Virus record (IMG/VR): IMGVR_UViG_3300028569_000028
Coordinates: 1 to 64,000 of that record
Direction: 5' to 3' (one strand)
Origin: a virus
DNA length: 64,000 nucleotides
Both the position numbers and the translations under genes were made by a program. Of this stretch, positions 30,527 to 37,691 are shown piece by piece (position 1 is the first letter of the stretch; every line of letters starts with the position of its first letter). The notes beneath the pieces were generated by a model. That model saw only the letters and a program-made list of their open reading frames with translations, searched no databases and was not told the DNA's origin.

Positions 30527-30719
30527 AGGTATTTACTATTCTAATAAAACTGGGAGAATGTTCGAAGCTGTATCTGATGGGCATGGCTATGTAATTACTA
30601 GATATTGTGATGATGCCAGTCCTCAGTTTGGACCATGTGTTGTAGATTATATTTTTAGAATGCACCATTTTATGGATATATATGAAACTATAATTAGTTA
30701 TACAGAAGATGACAATTAA
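30504..30719 (+). CDS. hypothetical protein, 71 aa
   Basis: ATG 30504 with GGAAGG seven bases upstream. Small alpha/beta protein (GIYYSNKTGRMFEAVSDG...YVITRYCDD). Unrecognised. Coupled by TAATG to the next gene. Confidence 0.55.
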   Translation: MLKRSEIEGIYYSNKTGRMFEAVSDGHGYVITRYCDDASPQFGPCVVDYIFRMHHFMDIYETIISYTEDDN

Positions 30720-31267
30720 TGTTTATCACTATTCTTACTTTGTGTATTATCTATCTAGCTTATTTATACATAAGCCAATTAGTAAAGCATAAAGAACTTA
30801 TCATTGGGTATAAGAATCAGGTAGAATCGTATAAAAAGCTTGTGCCGGATGTTGGAGCAATTGTACCTATATCGCACTTTAGGGAAGTCGTTGACAATAA
30901 GACCTTCCAGTTAAATAAAACTGAGGCTCAGCTATTGCTAGTTGAAAAAGAACTTCAAGAGCTTAAGTCTCAACAGCAAAGTAAAAGCGTTAGGCTTGGC
31001 TTAATCTCAGAATGTGTCTTGCCTTTTCACAGCGATTTCAAGTATAATGTTAAAGATCTTGTTCCAGTATTTAGACCCATAGACTACATTGTGTTTGCTG
31101 AAGATGAAATTGTATTTTTGGAAATAAAGATTGGGACTAGCCATCTTAGTGAAAAACAAAGGAACATACGTAATTTAGTCCAACAGGGTAAAGTTAGGTT
31201 CGAAGAGCATCGTGTCAATGAAACTGGATATTCCATAAAGGAGAATCATGGGAAGACGCAAAGCTAA
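30719..31267 (+). CDS. membrane-anchored Holliday-junction-resolvase-like nuclease, 182 aa
   Basis: A membrane span (residues 3-20) and a coiled coil (about 60-90) precede a nuclease domain with RPIDYIVFAE (Asp 122), FLEIKIG (Glu 135, Lys 137) and SEKQRNIRNLVQQGKVRFEE. This is the signature of the endonuclease family related to archaeal Holliday junction resolvases. It likely cuts branched DNA near the membrane. SD is weak; TAATG coupling. Confidence 0.75.
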   Translation: MFITILTLCIIYLAYLYISQLVKHKELIIGYKNQVESYKKLVPDVGAIVPISHFREVVDNKTFQLNKTEAQLLLVEKELQELKSQQQSKSVRLGLISECVLPFHSDFKYNVKDLVPVFRPIDYIVFAEDEIVFLEIKIGTSHLSEKQRNIRNLVQQGKVRFEEHRVNETGYSIKENHGKTQS

Positions 31268-31523
31268 TCTGGAATTAGAATATGAACTTGAACGTCAAAT
31301 CAAGGACTTAAAAGAGCAGAATGCTAAATTAAAAAAGTTGTTGCGTGAAAAAGAAAAGACTGTTAAAGTAGAAAAGAAGGACAAGCCTATTGAAAAGGCT
31401 AAGCCTGTTGAAAAAGAATGTCCTAAATGTGGAGCTAAGATTAAATCTTCTGAACTTCCAATGGGGTATTTAGAATTATGTTCGGTTGGTTGTGGATACA
31501 GGGCAGTTACTAAAAAAAAATAA
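31248..31523 (+). CDS. coiled-coil zinc-knuckle protein, 91 aa
   Basis: N-terminal coiled coil (LELEYELERQIKDLKEQNAK), Lys-rich middle, then CPKCGAKI...CSVGCGY as a zinc knuckle. AAGGAG before ATG. Overlaps the resolvase gene and may be its partner. Confidence 0.6.
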   Translation: MGRRKANLELEYELERQIKDLKEQNAKLKKLLREKEKTVKVEKKDKPIEKAKPVEKECPKCGAKIKSSELPMGYLELCSVGCGYRAVTKKK

Positions 31524-31532
31524 AGAGGTATT

Positions 31533-31937
31533 ATGACAAAAGATAAAGGTATTCGAGTTTCTGTAGAGCAGATAATTAACAGCGATTCTTTAAACGCCTC
31601 CAATTCTGACTGGATAACTCCTAAAAAAGCAACCCTACTATCTGGAAATGCTGGTACTTTAGTTGAAGCTGAAGAAGGCGGGATGTATCTGATTCCAATG
31701 GGTTTATGGTTTAGAAGTGATTTATATAATAAAGGACTACCTCAGGTTAGTGAGTTTAATAAACTTCAGGATTTAGGGCTTACTATTATAAAAGACAAGA
31801 TTGTAAGGCATGAAGCAAAAACAGAACAAAAAGAAGTGAGTGATAATGGACAAGCGATTCGAAGCCAAGATAATGTCAGCTCTAAGAAAGTTAACAAAAC
31901 AATGGCCACCAATATTAAAAGCGAAACGAAAGACTAA
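31533..31937 (+). CDS. hypothetical protein, 134 aa
   Basis: ATG 31533 with AGAGG upstream. Folded part about residues 1-95 (NAGTLVEAEEGGMYLIPMGL); the C-terminal 40 residues are polar and overlap the next gene in another frame. Unrecognised. Confidence 0.5.
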   Translation: MTKDKGIRVSVEQIINSDSLNASNSDWITPKKATLLSGNAGTLVEAEEGGMYLIPMGLWFRSDLYNKGLPQVSEFNKLQDLGLTIIKDKIVRHEAKTEQKEVSDNGQAIRSQDNVSSKKVNKTMATNIKSETKD

Positions 31938-32241
31938 AGTAGGTCCAGAGCTTCATAAATGTCCTTTGTGTGAGCAATTGGTTTATACTGGCAAAAGAGC
32001 TATTGAAGTAATTCAAATCGACCATCCTAGTGTCATTGCTGGACGTATGGACGTAGACCATCGAATTCCAATCATAGAGATTCAAGAATCTGGAAAAGAA
32101 AAAGATTGGAACTCTATAATATCTAGGATGTTTTGTGAAGAAGATAATTTGCAATCGATTTGTTCTAAATGTCACCTAGAAAAGACAAAAAAAGAAAGAA
32201 CAGAGAGAGCTTTAGCGAGGAAGAATGGTACAAAAAGATAA
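31846..32241 (+). CDS. HNH endonuclease, 131 aa
   Basis: CPLCEQL (CxxC), MDVDHRIPIIE, NLQSICSKCHLEKTKKE form a classic HNH nuclease with a structural zinc. ATG 31846 is chosen. It overlaps the previous gene by 92 bases. Its 3' end overlaps the GIY-YIG gene, and the C-terminus (ERALARKNGTKR) may be a replacement for the original one now at 32973-33044. Confidence 0.72.
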   Translation: MDKRFEAKIMSALRKLTKQWPPILKAKRKTKVGPELHKCPLCEQLVYTGKRAIEVIQIDHPSVIAGRMDVDHRIPIIEIQESGKEKDWNSIISRMFCEEDNLQSICSKCHLEKTKKERTERALARKNGTKR

Positions 32242-32983
32242 GATTTATATAGTATACTGCACTACAAATATTATTAATAATAAGAAATACATTGGAGTTC
32301 ATGGATGTTTTAGTTTAACGGATGGATATATTGGAAGCGGTTATGCTTTAAAAGAGGCTATTAAAAAGTATGGTAAAGATAGTTTTTCTAGAGAGGTTTT
32401 ATTTACATTTAAAACAGAGGAAGAAGCTTATAAGAAAGAGCAGGAGCTAGTTGGGGTTGATAAAGTAAATAATATTGACTATTATAATATGTCAGTCGGT
32501 GGTAGAGTTCCTAAAAATATTTCACAAGAATCTAAAGATAAATGGATAAGTAAACTTAAAGGAAGAAAAAGCAAATCAAAACTAAAAATAAAAGTTAAGG
32601 CTACTCATATTAGAACGTTAGAAGTCAGAGAGTTTGATTCTATTTTAGAATGCTCTCGGGTTTTAAATTTATCATATTCTGCAATTTTAAAAGTATGTAA
32701 ACGTCGATATGGAATGACTCATTGTAGAGAATGGACATTTGAAACAAGTAAATATGGAAAGTCCCTACCTGTAAAAAATAAAGATACTTTGGGTATAGAT
32801 ATCCAGCGTGGTAAGTATGTAGCTAGTTTTGGAAAGAAAGTATTAGGGAGATATAATACGATTGAAGATTCAGTGGAGTCTCAATTAAACTTCGTTAAAT
32901 CATTCAATCCTAAAAATAAAGCTCAAAGTTCTTTAAAAAAGAAATATGAAATGTACTTAAGCTCCTTTCCAAAGAGAAGCTAA
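32225..32983 (+). CDS. GIY-YIG homing endonuclease, 252 aa
   Basis: IYIVYCTTN...KKYIGVHG and GYIGSG make the GIY-YIG catalytic module (about residues 5-100). Next comes a NUMOD1-like segment (EFDSILECSRVLNLSYSAI) and an AP2-like C-terminus (GKYVASFGKKVLGRYN). Like SegA-type enzymes it is a mobile gene, here overlapping the 3' end of an HNH gene. Fragment-like coding sequence continues just after its stop. Confidence 0.85.
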   Translation: MVQKDKIYIVYCTTNIINNKKYIGVHGCFSLTDGYIGSGYALKEAIKKYGKDSFSREVLFTFKTEEEAYKKEQELVGVDKVNNIDYYNMSVGGRVPKNISQESKDKWISKLKGRKSKSKLKIKVKATHIRTLEVREFDSILECSRVLNLSYSAILKVCKRRYGMTHCREWTFETSKYGKSLPVKNKDTLGIDIQRGKYVASFGKKVLGRYNTIEDSVESQLNFVKSFNPKNKAQSSLKKKYEMYLSSFPKRS

Positions 32984-33044
32984 GTTCTTGGAAAGAGGTG
33001 GATTTGCCACTGGAGTAGTATTAATTGGAGACTGTAAGAAATAA
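32973..33044 (+). pseudogene. possible displaced C-terminus of the HNH gene
   Basis: In a frame offset from the GIY-YIG gene, the bases read REAKFLERGGFATGVV...GDCKK and a stop. The segment has normal coding character and aligns loosely with the end of the 131-aa HNH protein (ERALARKNG). It mirrors the arrangement at 8982-9637, where a homing gene separates another protein from a remnant C-terminus. Weaker case than that one. Confidence 0.35.
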
Positions 33045-33047
33045 TTA

Positions 33048-33076
33048 TTGTTTTTTCTTACGGAGTTTGGTATAGT
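33048..33076 (+). promoter_or_regulatory. sigma-70 promoter ahead of a short hairpin
   Basis: TTGTTT (33048-33053), a 17-base spacer and TATAGT (33071-33076). The transcript would begin near 33083, at hairpin ACAAAC (33083-33088)/GTTTGT (33095-33100), which is followed by a T-rich run: an attenuator-like arrangement. Confidence 0.6.
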
Positions 33077-33120
33077 ATTATTACAAACAATAGCGTTTGT
33101 TTATTTTTATTGGAGTTTTC

Positions 33121-33891
33121 ATGAATAAGGTTTTACTAATTCTATTATGTATTTGTTCTACAGCTATAGCTAAAAATGACGATATTACGCTAACGGAAGA
33201 TAATTTTGTTTCATTCAATCGACAAGTTAGCGATGAGTATACTTCTAAGAAAACTCTTGAGATTATTAAAAAAGCTAAAAAGGGAATTCCTCTATATTTA
33301 GTACTTGATACTCCGGGCGGATCGGTAAGTGCAGGATTAGCCTTTATTGATGCTGTTAAGAGTTTAAAAGTTCCCGTACACACCATTACAATCTTTGCTG
33401 CTTCTATGGGATACCAAATGGTACAGGAACTCGGAACTCGATACATTACATCATCTGGAACTCTTATGAGTCATAGAGGTGCGGTTGGAGGTTTATCTGG
33501 GCAAGTGCCGGGAGAGCTTAATTCTCGACTAAACCATATCCAGTCCATTCTAAATGGAATGTCTACCAGAGCTGCTGCTAGAGTTGGTATGAGTAAGAAA
33601 GCTTATGACGATGCTATCGTTAATGAATTGTGGGTTTCTGGGGAAGAGGCTGTTGCTTCAAAACATGCTGATAAGCTAGTAAGTATTCAGTGTGAAAAAT
33701 CTTTAACTGATGGAACCTATACTGAAGAAATGTTTACCATCTTTGGTAAAGTAACAATTGTATTTTCTAAATGTCCTTTGATTTCATCTCCTATTAGTTT
33801 TTCTTTTGGAAAAGAAGTAAAATCTGAAGATATGAAAAAAGTAAAAAGAGTCATTGAATTAAAGAAGAAGAATATTAATTTGACTTTTTAA
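33121..33891 (+). CDS. secreted ClpP-like serine protease, 256 aa
   Basis: A Sec signal peptide (residues 1-17, ending STAIA) precedes a ClpP/crotonase-fold domain: oxyanion motif DTPGGSVSAG, catalytic Ser 95 in FAASMG and His 118 in MSHRG. Classical ClpP is cytoplasmic; this one is predicted to act in the periplasm or membrane, more like SppA/NfeD-type relatives. Start at ATG 33121 with TTGGAG upstream. The C-terminal 40 residues are Lys-rich. It may process an envelope protein during infection. Confidence 0.75.
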   Translation: MNKVLLILLCICSTAIAKNDDITLTEDNFVSFNRQVSDEYTSKKTLEIIKKAKKGIPLYLVLDTPGGSVSAGLAFIDAVKSLKVPVHTITIFAASMGYQMVQELGTRYITSSGTLMSHRGAVGGLSGQVPGELNSRLNHIQSILNGMSTRAAARVGMSKKAYDDAIVNELWVSGEEAVASKHADKLVSIQCEKSLTDGTYTEEMFTIFGKVTIVFSKCPLISSPISFSFGKEVKSEDMKKVKRVIELKKKNINLTF

Positions 33892-33898
33892 GGAATAT

Positions 33899-34285
33899 AT
33901 GGGAAAGTCTATTGAAGAACTGTTGAAACTTATTGAACAAAAGCCTAAGAATGCAAAGAAGGCTAGAGAAGATAATAAGGATGTACTTGAGTTTATTAAA
34001 GAATTTGGAGTAGAGTCAGGTACACAATCAGTTCCCAATTACTTAATTTTTTATATTTATAGATCAATCTGGAGAGCTGACCAACCAAAAAGAAAGGCTA
34101 AGAAAATAACTTTCTTCCAGACTTTTAGTAAGCACTTTCCAGATTATCGAAAAAATAACCAGCGTTTCTATATGTTAAAAGAAGAATTATTTGATGTTAA
34201 TGAGGAGCTGCTAACTGCTGCAAAACAATATGATAAACAATACTGGCAAAATAAAAAAACACAGAAAAAAGTTCCAACACCTTAG
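33899..34285 (+). CDS. hypothetical basic protein, 128 aa
   Basis: SD TAAGGAATAT. Lys-rich helical protein (KPKNAKKAREDNKDVLEFIKEF; later QPKRKAKKITFFQTFSKHF). Could bind DNA. Its position before a packaging-type gene is suggestive but no terminase small-subunit signature is certain. Overlaps the next frame. Confidence 0.55.
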   Translation: MGKSIEELLKLIEQKPKNAKKAREDNKDVLEFIKEFGVESGTQSVPNYLIFYIYRSIWRADQPKRKAKKITFFQTFSKHFPDYRKNNQRFYMLKEELFDVNEELLTAAKQYDKQYWQNKKTQKKVPTP

Positions 34286-34784
34286 AAAAAATGGAGCTAG
34301 AGTGCATAGACAAGATTTTATAGAATCTACTTATATTCACGGAATTGTCAATGTTAATGGAGAGCAAGTAATTCGCCCTCTAAACATAGAAGAAAGACAG
34401 TTCTTGGATGACTACTATAAAGAATTTGTTCATGGCACTTTTGTAACGGATAAAGAATCTACTAAGCTTTTTAAAATAGCTAAGAAACTTTCTAAAAAAC
34501 CAGACAATGTGAAATTTTTTGAAGATAACGGTTTTTACCCAGAAGAAGTTGAACGAGCAGTAAACTCCTTTAATGAGAAGAGTAAGCGTCTTGGAAATAT
34601 GGCTTGTGACTTTTGGCAACAACGAGACATAAACTCAGATGATTATAAGCGTAGGTTTGATATACAGAACAATGCTTCTAAAGGATTGCAGTTGGAATCT
34701 TTTGAGGATATCCAGTATATATCTAATGTAGATGATTTTGTAGATACAATTATTGAAGACCTAATTACGGAAAGCGAGGAATAA
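34230..34784 (+). CDS. hypothetical phage protein, 184 aa
   Basis: Basic N-terminus (KHRKKFQHLRKNGARVHRQD) then YIHGIVNVNGEQVIRPLNIEE, with an acidic helical C-terminus. I have seen the K-N-G-A-R-x-H-R-x-D pattern in phage proteins of unknown function. ATG 34230 has a poor ribosome site; GTG 34302, with GGAG upstream, is an alternative start. Confidence 0.55.
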   Translation: MINNTGKIKKHRKKFQHLRKNGARVHRQDFIESTYIHGIVNVNGEQVIRPLNIEERQFLDDYYKEFVHGTFVTDKESTKLFKIAKKLSKKPDNVKFFEDNGFYPEEVERAVNSFNEKSKRLGNMACDFWQQRDINSDDYKRRFDIQNNASKGLQLESFEDIQYISNVDDFVDTIIEDLITESEE

Positions 34785-34975
34785 TGTCTAAAACTGTAGT
34801 TATTAAAAAAGACGAAGAAACACAAGAACACTATTTTGATATGAAAGACTTGGAAGATTTGTTTGAAGATCCATCATTAATCGACCAATACTCTATGGAG
34901 TTGCGAGATGATGGTTCTATACTTCTTGAGTTTTTTGACAAAGACAATAACAAAATTTTACCAAATAAAGTATGA
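34784..34975 (+). CDS. hypothetical acidic protein, 63 aa
   Basis: TAATG coupling. Very acidic (DEETQEHYFDMKDLEDLFED). Stop overlaps the ClpX-like gene. It could be an adaptor or substrate tag for that ATPase, but only position supports this. Confidence 0.55.
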   Translation: MSKTVVIKKDEETQEHYFDMKDLEDLFEDPSLIDQYSMELRDDGSILLEFFDKDNNKILPNKV

Positions 34976-35898
34976 AAACTCCTGAACAAATAAAGTTGGA
35001 ACTAGACGAATACGTTATTGGACATGAAAAAACCAAGCGTTCTATGTCAGTTGCGGCTTATAATCACTTTAAGAGAATGGCTGGAAGTAACATTAAAAAA
35101 AGTAATGTACTTTTAATGGGACCGACTGGATGCGGAAAAACATACATGGTTTCTATTCTAGCTAAAATTCTAGGAGTTAACTTTCTTACAAGCGACGCTA
35201 CTCAATTTACCTCATCTGGATATCAAGGTAGGAGCGTCGAGGAGTTAATCACAGACATCATTGGTGTTTGTGAGGATGATGAAAAGAAAGCTAGTAAAGC
35301 TATTATATACATTGATGAAATTGATAAGCTTAGAAAAAAAGACTCCGCTGGTTCTGGTCCAGATGTTAACGGTCTTGGAGTTCAACAATCACTACTAAAA
35401 CTTTTGGAAGGGAGTGATGTACCTTATATTTCTAAATATTCTCAAAATGGAGAATATGATAAAAAGATGAATACTAAAGATATTATGTTTATATGTTCTG
35501 GAGCTTTTGTTGGTCTTGAATCAACTTCAATACCGCATCTAATTGATTTTGGAATGATCCCAGAGTTTTTAGGAAGATTTTCTGTAATTACCCAACTTCA
35601 AGAGCTTAAGTTTGATGATTATAAAAAAATCCTTAAAGACTCTAAAGGTTCGATTCTAAATTCATTTCGTGAGTGGTTTTCAAGTGAAAAAATTGAGCTT
35701 GTGGTCGATGACAGTGCTCTTAATATCATTGCACAAAAAGCCATTGAAAAAGGTCTTGGAGCTAGAGGATTACACAGCGTTCTTGACGAAGCTTTATTAA
35801 ATGCTCAATTTGAAGCCCCTAGTTTGACTAACAAGCCAAAACAATTTATACTTGACGCTAGTGTTGTAATGACAGGAAAATCTAAATGGGTTTACTAA
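34972..35898 (+). CDS. ClpX-like AAA+ unfoldase lacking the ClpP loop, 308 aa
   Basis: Walker A GPTGCGKT (50-57), pore loop GYQG (83-86, GYVG in ClpX), Walker B IIYIDEIDK (111-119), and GRF with an Arg finger after MIPEFLGRF. The N-terminal zinc domain of ClpX is absent. The segment after SGAFVGLES runs straight into FGMIPEFLGRF, so the insertion that carries the IGF loop used to dock ClpP is missing. It is therefore expected to remodel proteins without ClpP. Confidence 0.82.
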   Translation: MKTPEQIKLELDEYVIGHEKTKRSMSVAAYNHFKRMAGSNIKKSNVLLMGPTGCGKTYMVSILAKILGVNFLTSDATQFTSSGYQGRSVEELITDIIGVCEDDEKKASKAIIYIDEIDKLRKKDSAGSGPDVNGLGVQQSLLKLLEGSDVPYISKYSQNGEYDKKMNTKDIMFICSGAFVGLESTSIPHLIDFGMIPEFLGRFSVITQLQELKFDDYKKILKDSKGSILNSFREWFSSEKIELVVDDSALNIIAQKAIEKGLGARGLHSVLDEALLNAQFEAPSLTNKPKQFILDASVVMTGKSKWVY

Positions 35899-35908
35899 AA
35901 GGAAGATT

Positions 35909-36169
35909 ATGAGCTATAGCATTGATGGAAAAATTGCAAATCAAAGTACAGTCTTAAGATTATCTGGAAAAGTATCCTGTGCTAAATGTTGTAAGAGTAT
36001 TAAAGCTCCGGAATTAGCTATAGTAAATAATTCTGCAACGAAACAAATATTTGACTGTGCTAGTTACATTGGAACAGAGCATTTCGTTTATGAGAGTAAA
36101 AGTGGCACAGCTGTTATTTATTGCTCAGAATATTGCAGAAACAAGCACAATCATAGATTTAACAAATGA
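35909..36169 (+). CDS. zinc-binding protein, 86 aa
   Basis: AGGAAG before ATG 35909. CAKCCKSI near residue 24 and a C-terminal YCSEYCRNKHNHRF resemble MYM/TRASH-type treble-clef zinc sites. Could interact with the neighbouring ClpX-like protein, replacing its missing zinc domain; this is speculation. Confidence 0.55.
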   Translation: MSYSIDGKIANQSTVLRLSGKVSCAKCCKSIKAPELAIVNNSATKQIFDCASYIGTEHFVYESKSGTAVIYCSEYCRNKHNHRFNK

Positions 36170-36357
36170 AAAGAAGTGAGATGATTGACATTCTTAATAA
36201 TGCTATCAACTCTAATCTCTACCAAGATTACTATTTTAGCGAAGATATGCTGGAAGAAGTCTTGCTTGCAATAGAAGAAGCGGGAATGTTGCCTCCAAGG
36301 TGTGAACTTATTAAATTAGGCATATCGGATAATGCTTGGGAGCCTGAGAGTGAATAA
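36166..36357 (+). CDS. hypothetical protein, 63 aa
   Basis: ATGA coupled. The pattern EVLLAIEEAGMLPPRCELIKLG...NAWEPE is typical of a small phage protein of unknown function. Acidic and helical. Confidence 0.6.
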   Translation: MKRSEMIDILNNAINSNLYQDYYFSEDMLEEVLLAIEEAGMLPPRCELIKLGISDNAWEPESE

Positions 36358-36901
36358 CGCTAATCTACCCCCTATTCGGGTTTATGTCTGGGACTATTTC
36401 CTTTTTGACTGCGACTCTAATAAAGAAGGCAAAACTGGTGGACATTTAGTGTCTGTCCGAGCAAGACAGAATCAAGCCCTTCAATTTAACGTCATTTTGG
36501 ACACAGGTGCTCTTTTCACTGGACTTCCTGCCCATGCTATTACCTTTAGAGAAGACCTAAGTAATGGCAAATTAGAGCTTCCTGATGCTCAGATGTGGGA
36601 CTGTATTAGCGATGACGTAGAAGTGTTCTGTATGGAAAGTTTACGATATGCTGAATGCGAAGTTCGTCCCAGTATAATTGGAGCAAAATTAGGTACTTAT
36701 CTTTTCACAGTTGATTTTGTTGGGGGAGGCTATTCTAGGCATCCCACTCACTGGAAAATGCTTCATGCTGTTCAGACTTTGGATGGCTATTTTATGCTGT
36801 ATCCGCAATATAGAATTACTTTCTTGGATAAAGCTTTGTATGAAGATAAAGAACTTCCGCAGTATAAAGCAAATTCAAAACATTGGATTGTGGGTTCATG
36901 A
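36350..36901 (+). CDS. conserved phage protein, 183 aa
   Basis: GTG 36350 with GGGAG eight bases upstream is the best start. Beta-rich, with NVILDTGALFTGLPAHAI followed by acidic loops. The D-T-G-A segment recalls aspartic-protease-like folds, but I do not see a reliable match. Ends ATGA-coupled to a membrane gene. Confidence 0.55.
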   Translation: MNNANLPPIRVYVWDYFLFDCDSNKEGKTGGHLVSVRARQNQALQFNVILDTGALFTGLPAHAITFREDLSNGKLELPDAQMWDCISDDVEVFCMESLRYAECEVRPSIIGAKLGTYLFTVDFVGGGYSRHPTHWKMLHAVQTLDGYFMLYPQYRITFLDKALYEDKELPQYKANSKHWIVGS

Positions 36902-37056
36902 AAGACTTTACTTGGGGAACTTTAATTTGTTGCTTATTTTTAGCTTTTATGTTAGGGTTTTTAGCATGTCACAAGCTTTATAGTGGGCTTGAGGAGGAAA
37001 GTGATGCTAACTACGATTTTACTAGGCGGATTGACTCATCACTTTCTAGGAAGTAG
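36898..37056 (+). CDS. small membrane protein, 52 aa
   Basis: One hydrophobic segment (TLICCLFLAFMLGFLAC) with an acidic C-terminal tail, coupled by ATGA. The LGFLAC ending might serve as a lipobox, with Cys 24 as acceptor. Overlaps the next gene by 53 bases in another frame. Confidence 0.45.
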   Translation: MKDFTWGTLICCLFLAFMLGFLACHKLYSGLEEESDANYDFTRRIDSSLSRK

Positions 37057-37411
37057 CCTTCCATATTGCAATAGAGTTAATAACTTTGGATCAATTGTAA
37101 ATCCATATGCTGTTGTAATGAAGGGTATAGAAGATCTAAAAGCTGGATTTATTTTAGGCACAGACTCAGCTTGTGGTACAATTGTAGGTCCAGTTTCTAG
37201 TTTTAAGCTTAGCGATAACGTAGATTTTATTGCCGGAGCTTACAATACAAACTTTAGGGAATTTAATAAGTTAGGAATTAAACCGTCTAATATAGTAGGA
37301 CTAACTCCAATGATTGGAATAAATTACAAAGTTAAGCTTACTAAAAGCATAAGTTTGGATAACATCATTTCTTTTGGAATAGTTTCACACGCAGTAAGTT
37401 TCAGCTTCTAG
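37004..37411 (+). CDS. predicted outer-membrane beta-barrel protein, 135 aa
   Basis: ATG 37004 with GAGGAGG upstream. An N-terminal leader (LTTILLGGLTHHFLGSS) is followed by alternating beta strands (FIAGAYNTNFREFN, MIGINYKVKLTKSISLDNII) and a C-terminal Phe (VSFSF), the usual barrel-insertion signal. Possibly a superinfection-exclusion or envelope-modifying protein. Last rightward gene; its stop overlaps the last leftward gene. Confidence 0.6.
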   Translation: MLTTILLGGLTHHFLGSSLPYCNRVNNFGSIVNPYAVVMKGIEDLKAGFILGTDSACGTIVGPVSSFKLSDNVDFIAGAYNTNFREFNKLGIKPSNIVGLTPMIGINYKVKLTKSISLDNIISFGIVSHAVSFSF

Positions 37412-37677
37412 AAAAACATCTTAGCTACGCCAAAAATGAACATAGCAGCTGAAGATAAAGCTCCAATAACTTTAAGACTTGCATCCATTAAAGCGATATG
37501 CTTTTTAACTGGAACCATTTCTTGGCGAATAAGTTCAATATTTTCTTCTGCCAAGGATGTACGGTAAATGTGATGTTCTAAGTCTTTTGCCTGTCTAGCA
37601 AGGGTGACGTCAATACTGGAGAGTTTTTCATCAACTTTGTCTAACTTCTCTTCAATCTTTGTAAGCTGCTCTTTCAT
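37408..37677 (-). CDS. coiled-coil protein with C-terminal membrane anchor, 89 aa
   Basis: N-terminal coiled coil (LTKIEEKLDKVDEKLSSID...), a mixed helix, and a hydrophobic end (VIGALSSAAMFIFGVAKMFF). Similar tail-anchored coiled-coil proteins near virion genes are often called holin-like or are linked to lysis timing. SD AAAGGGAATGTC. Last gene of the leftward block. Confidence 0.6.
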   Translation of the reverse strand: MKEQLTKIEEKLDKVDEKLSSIDVTLARQAKDLEHHIYRTSLAEENIELIRQEMVPVKKHIALMDASLKVIGALSSAAMFIFGVAKMFF

Positions 37678-37691
37678 GACATTCCCTTTTT

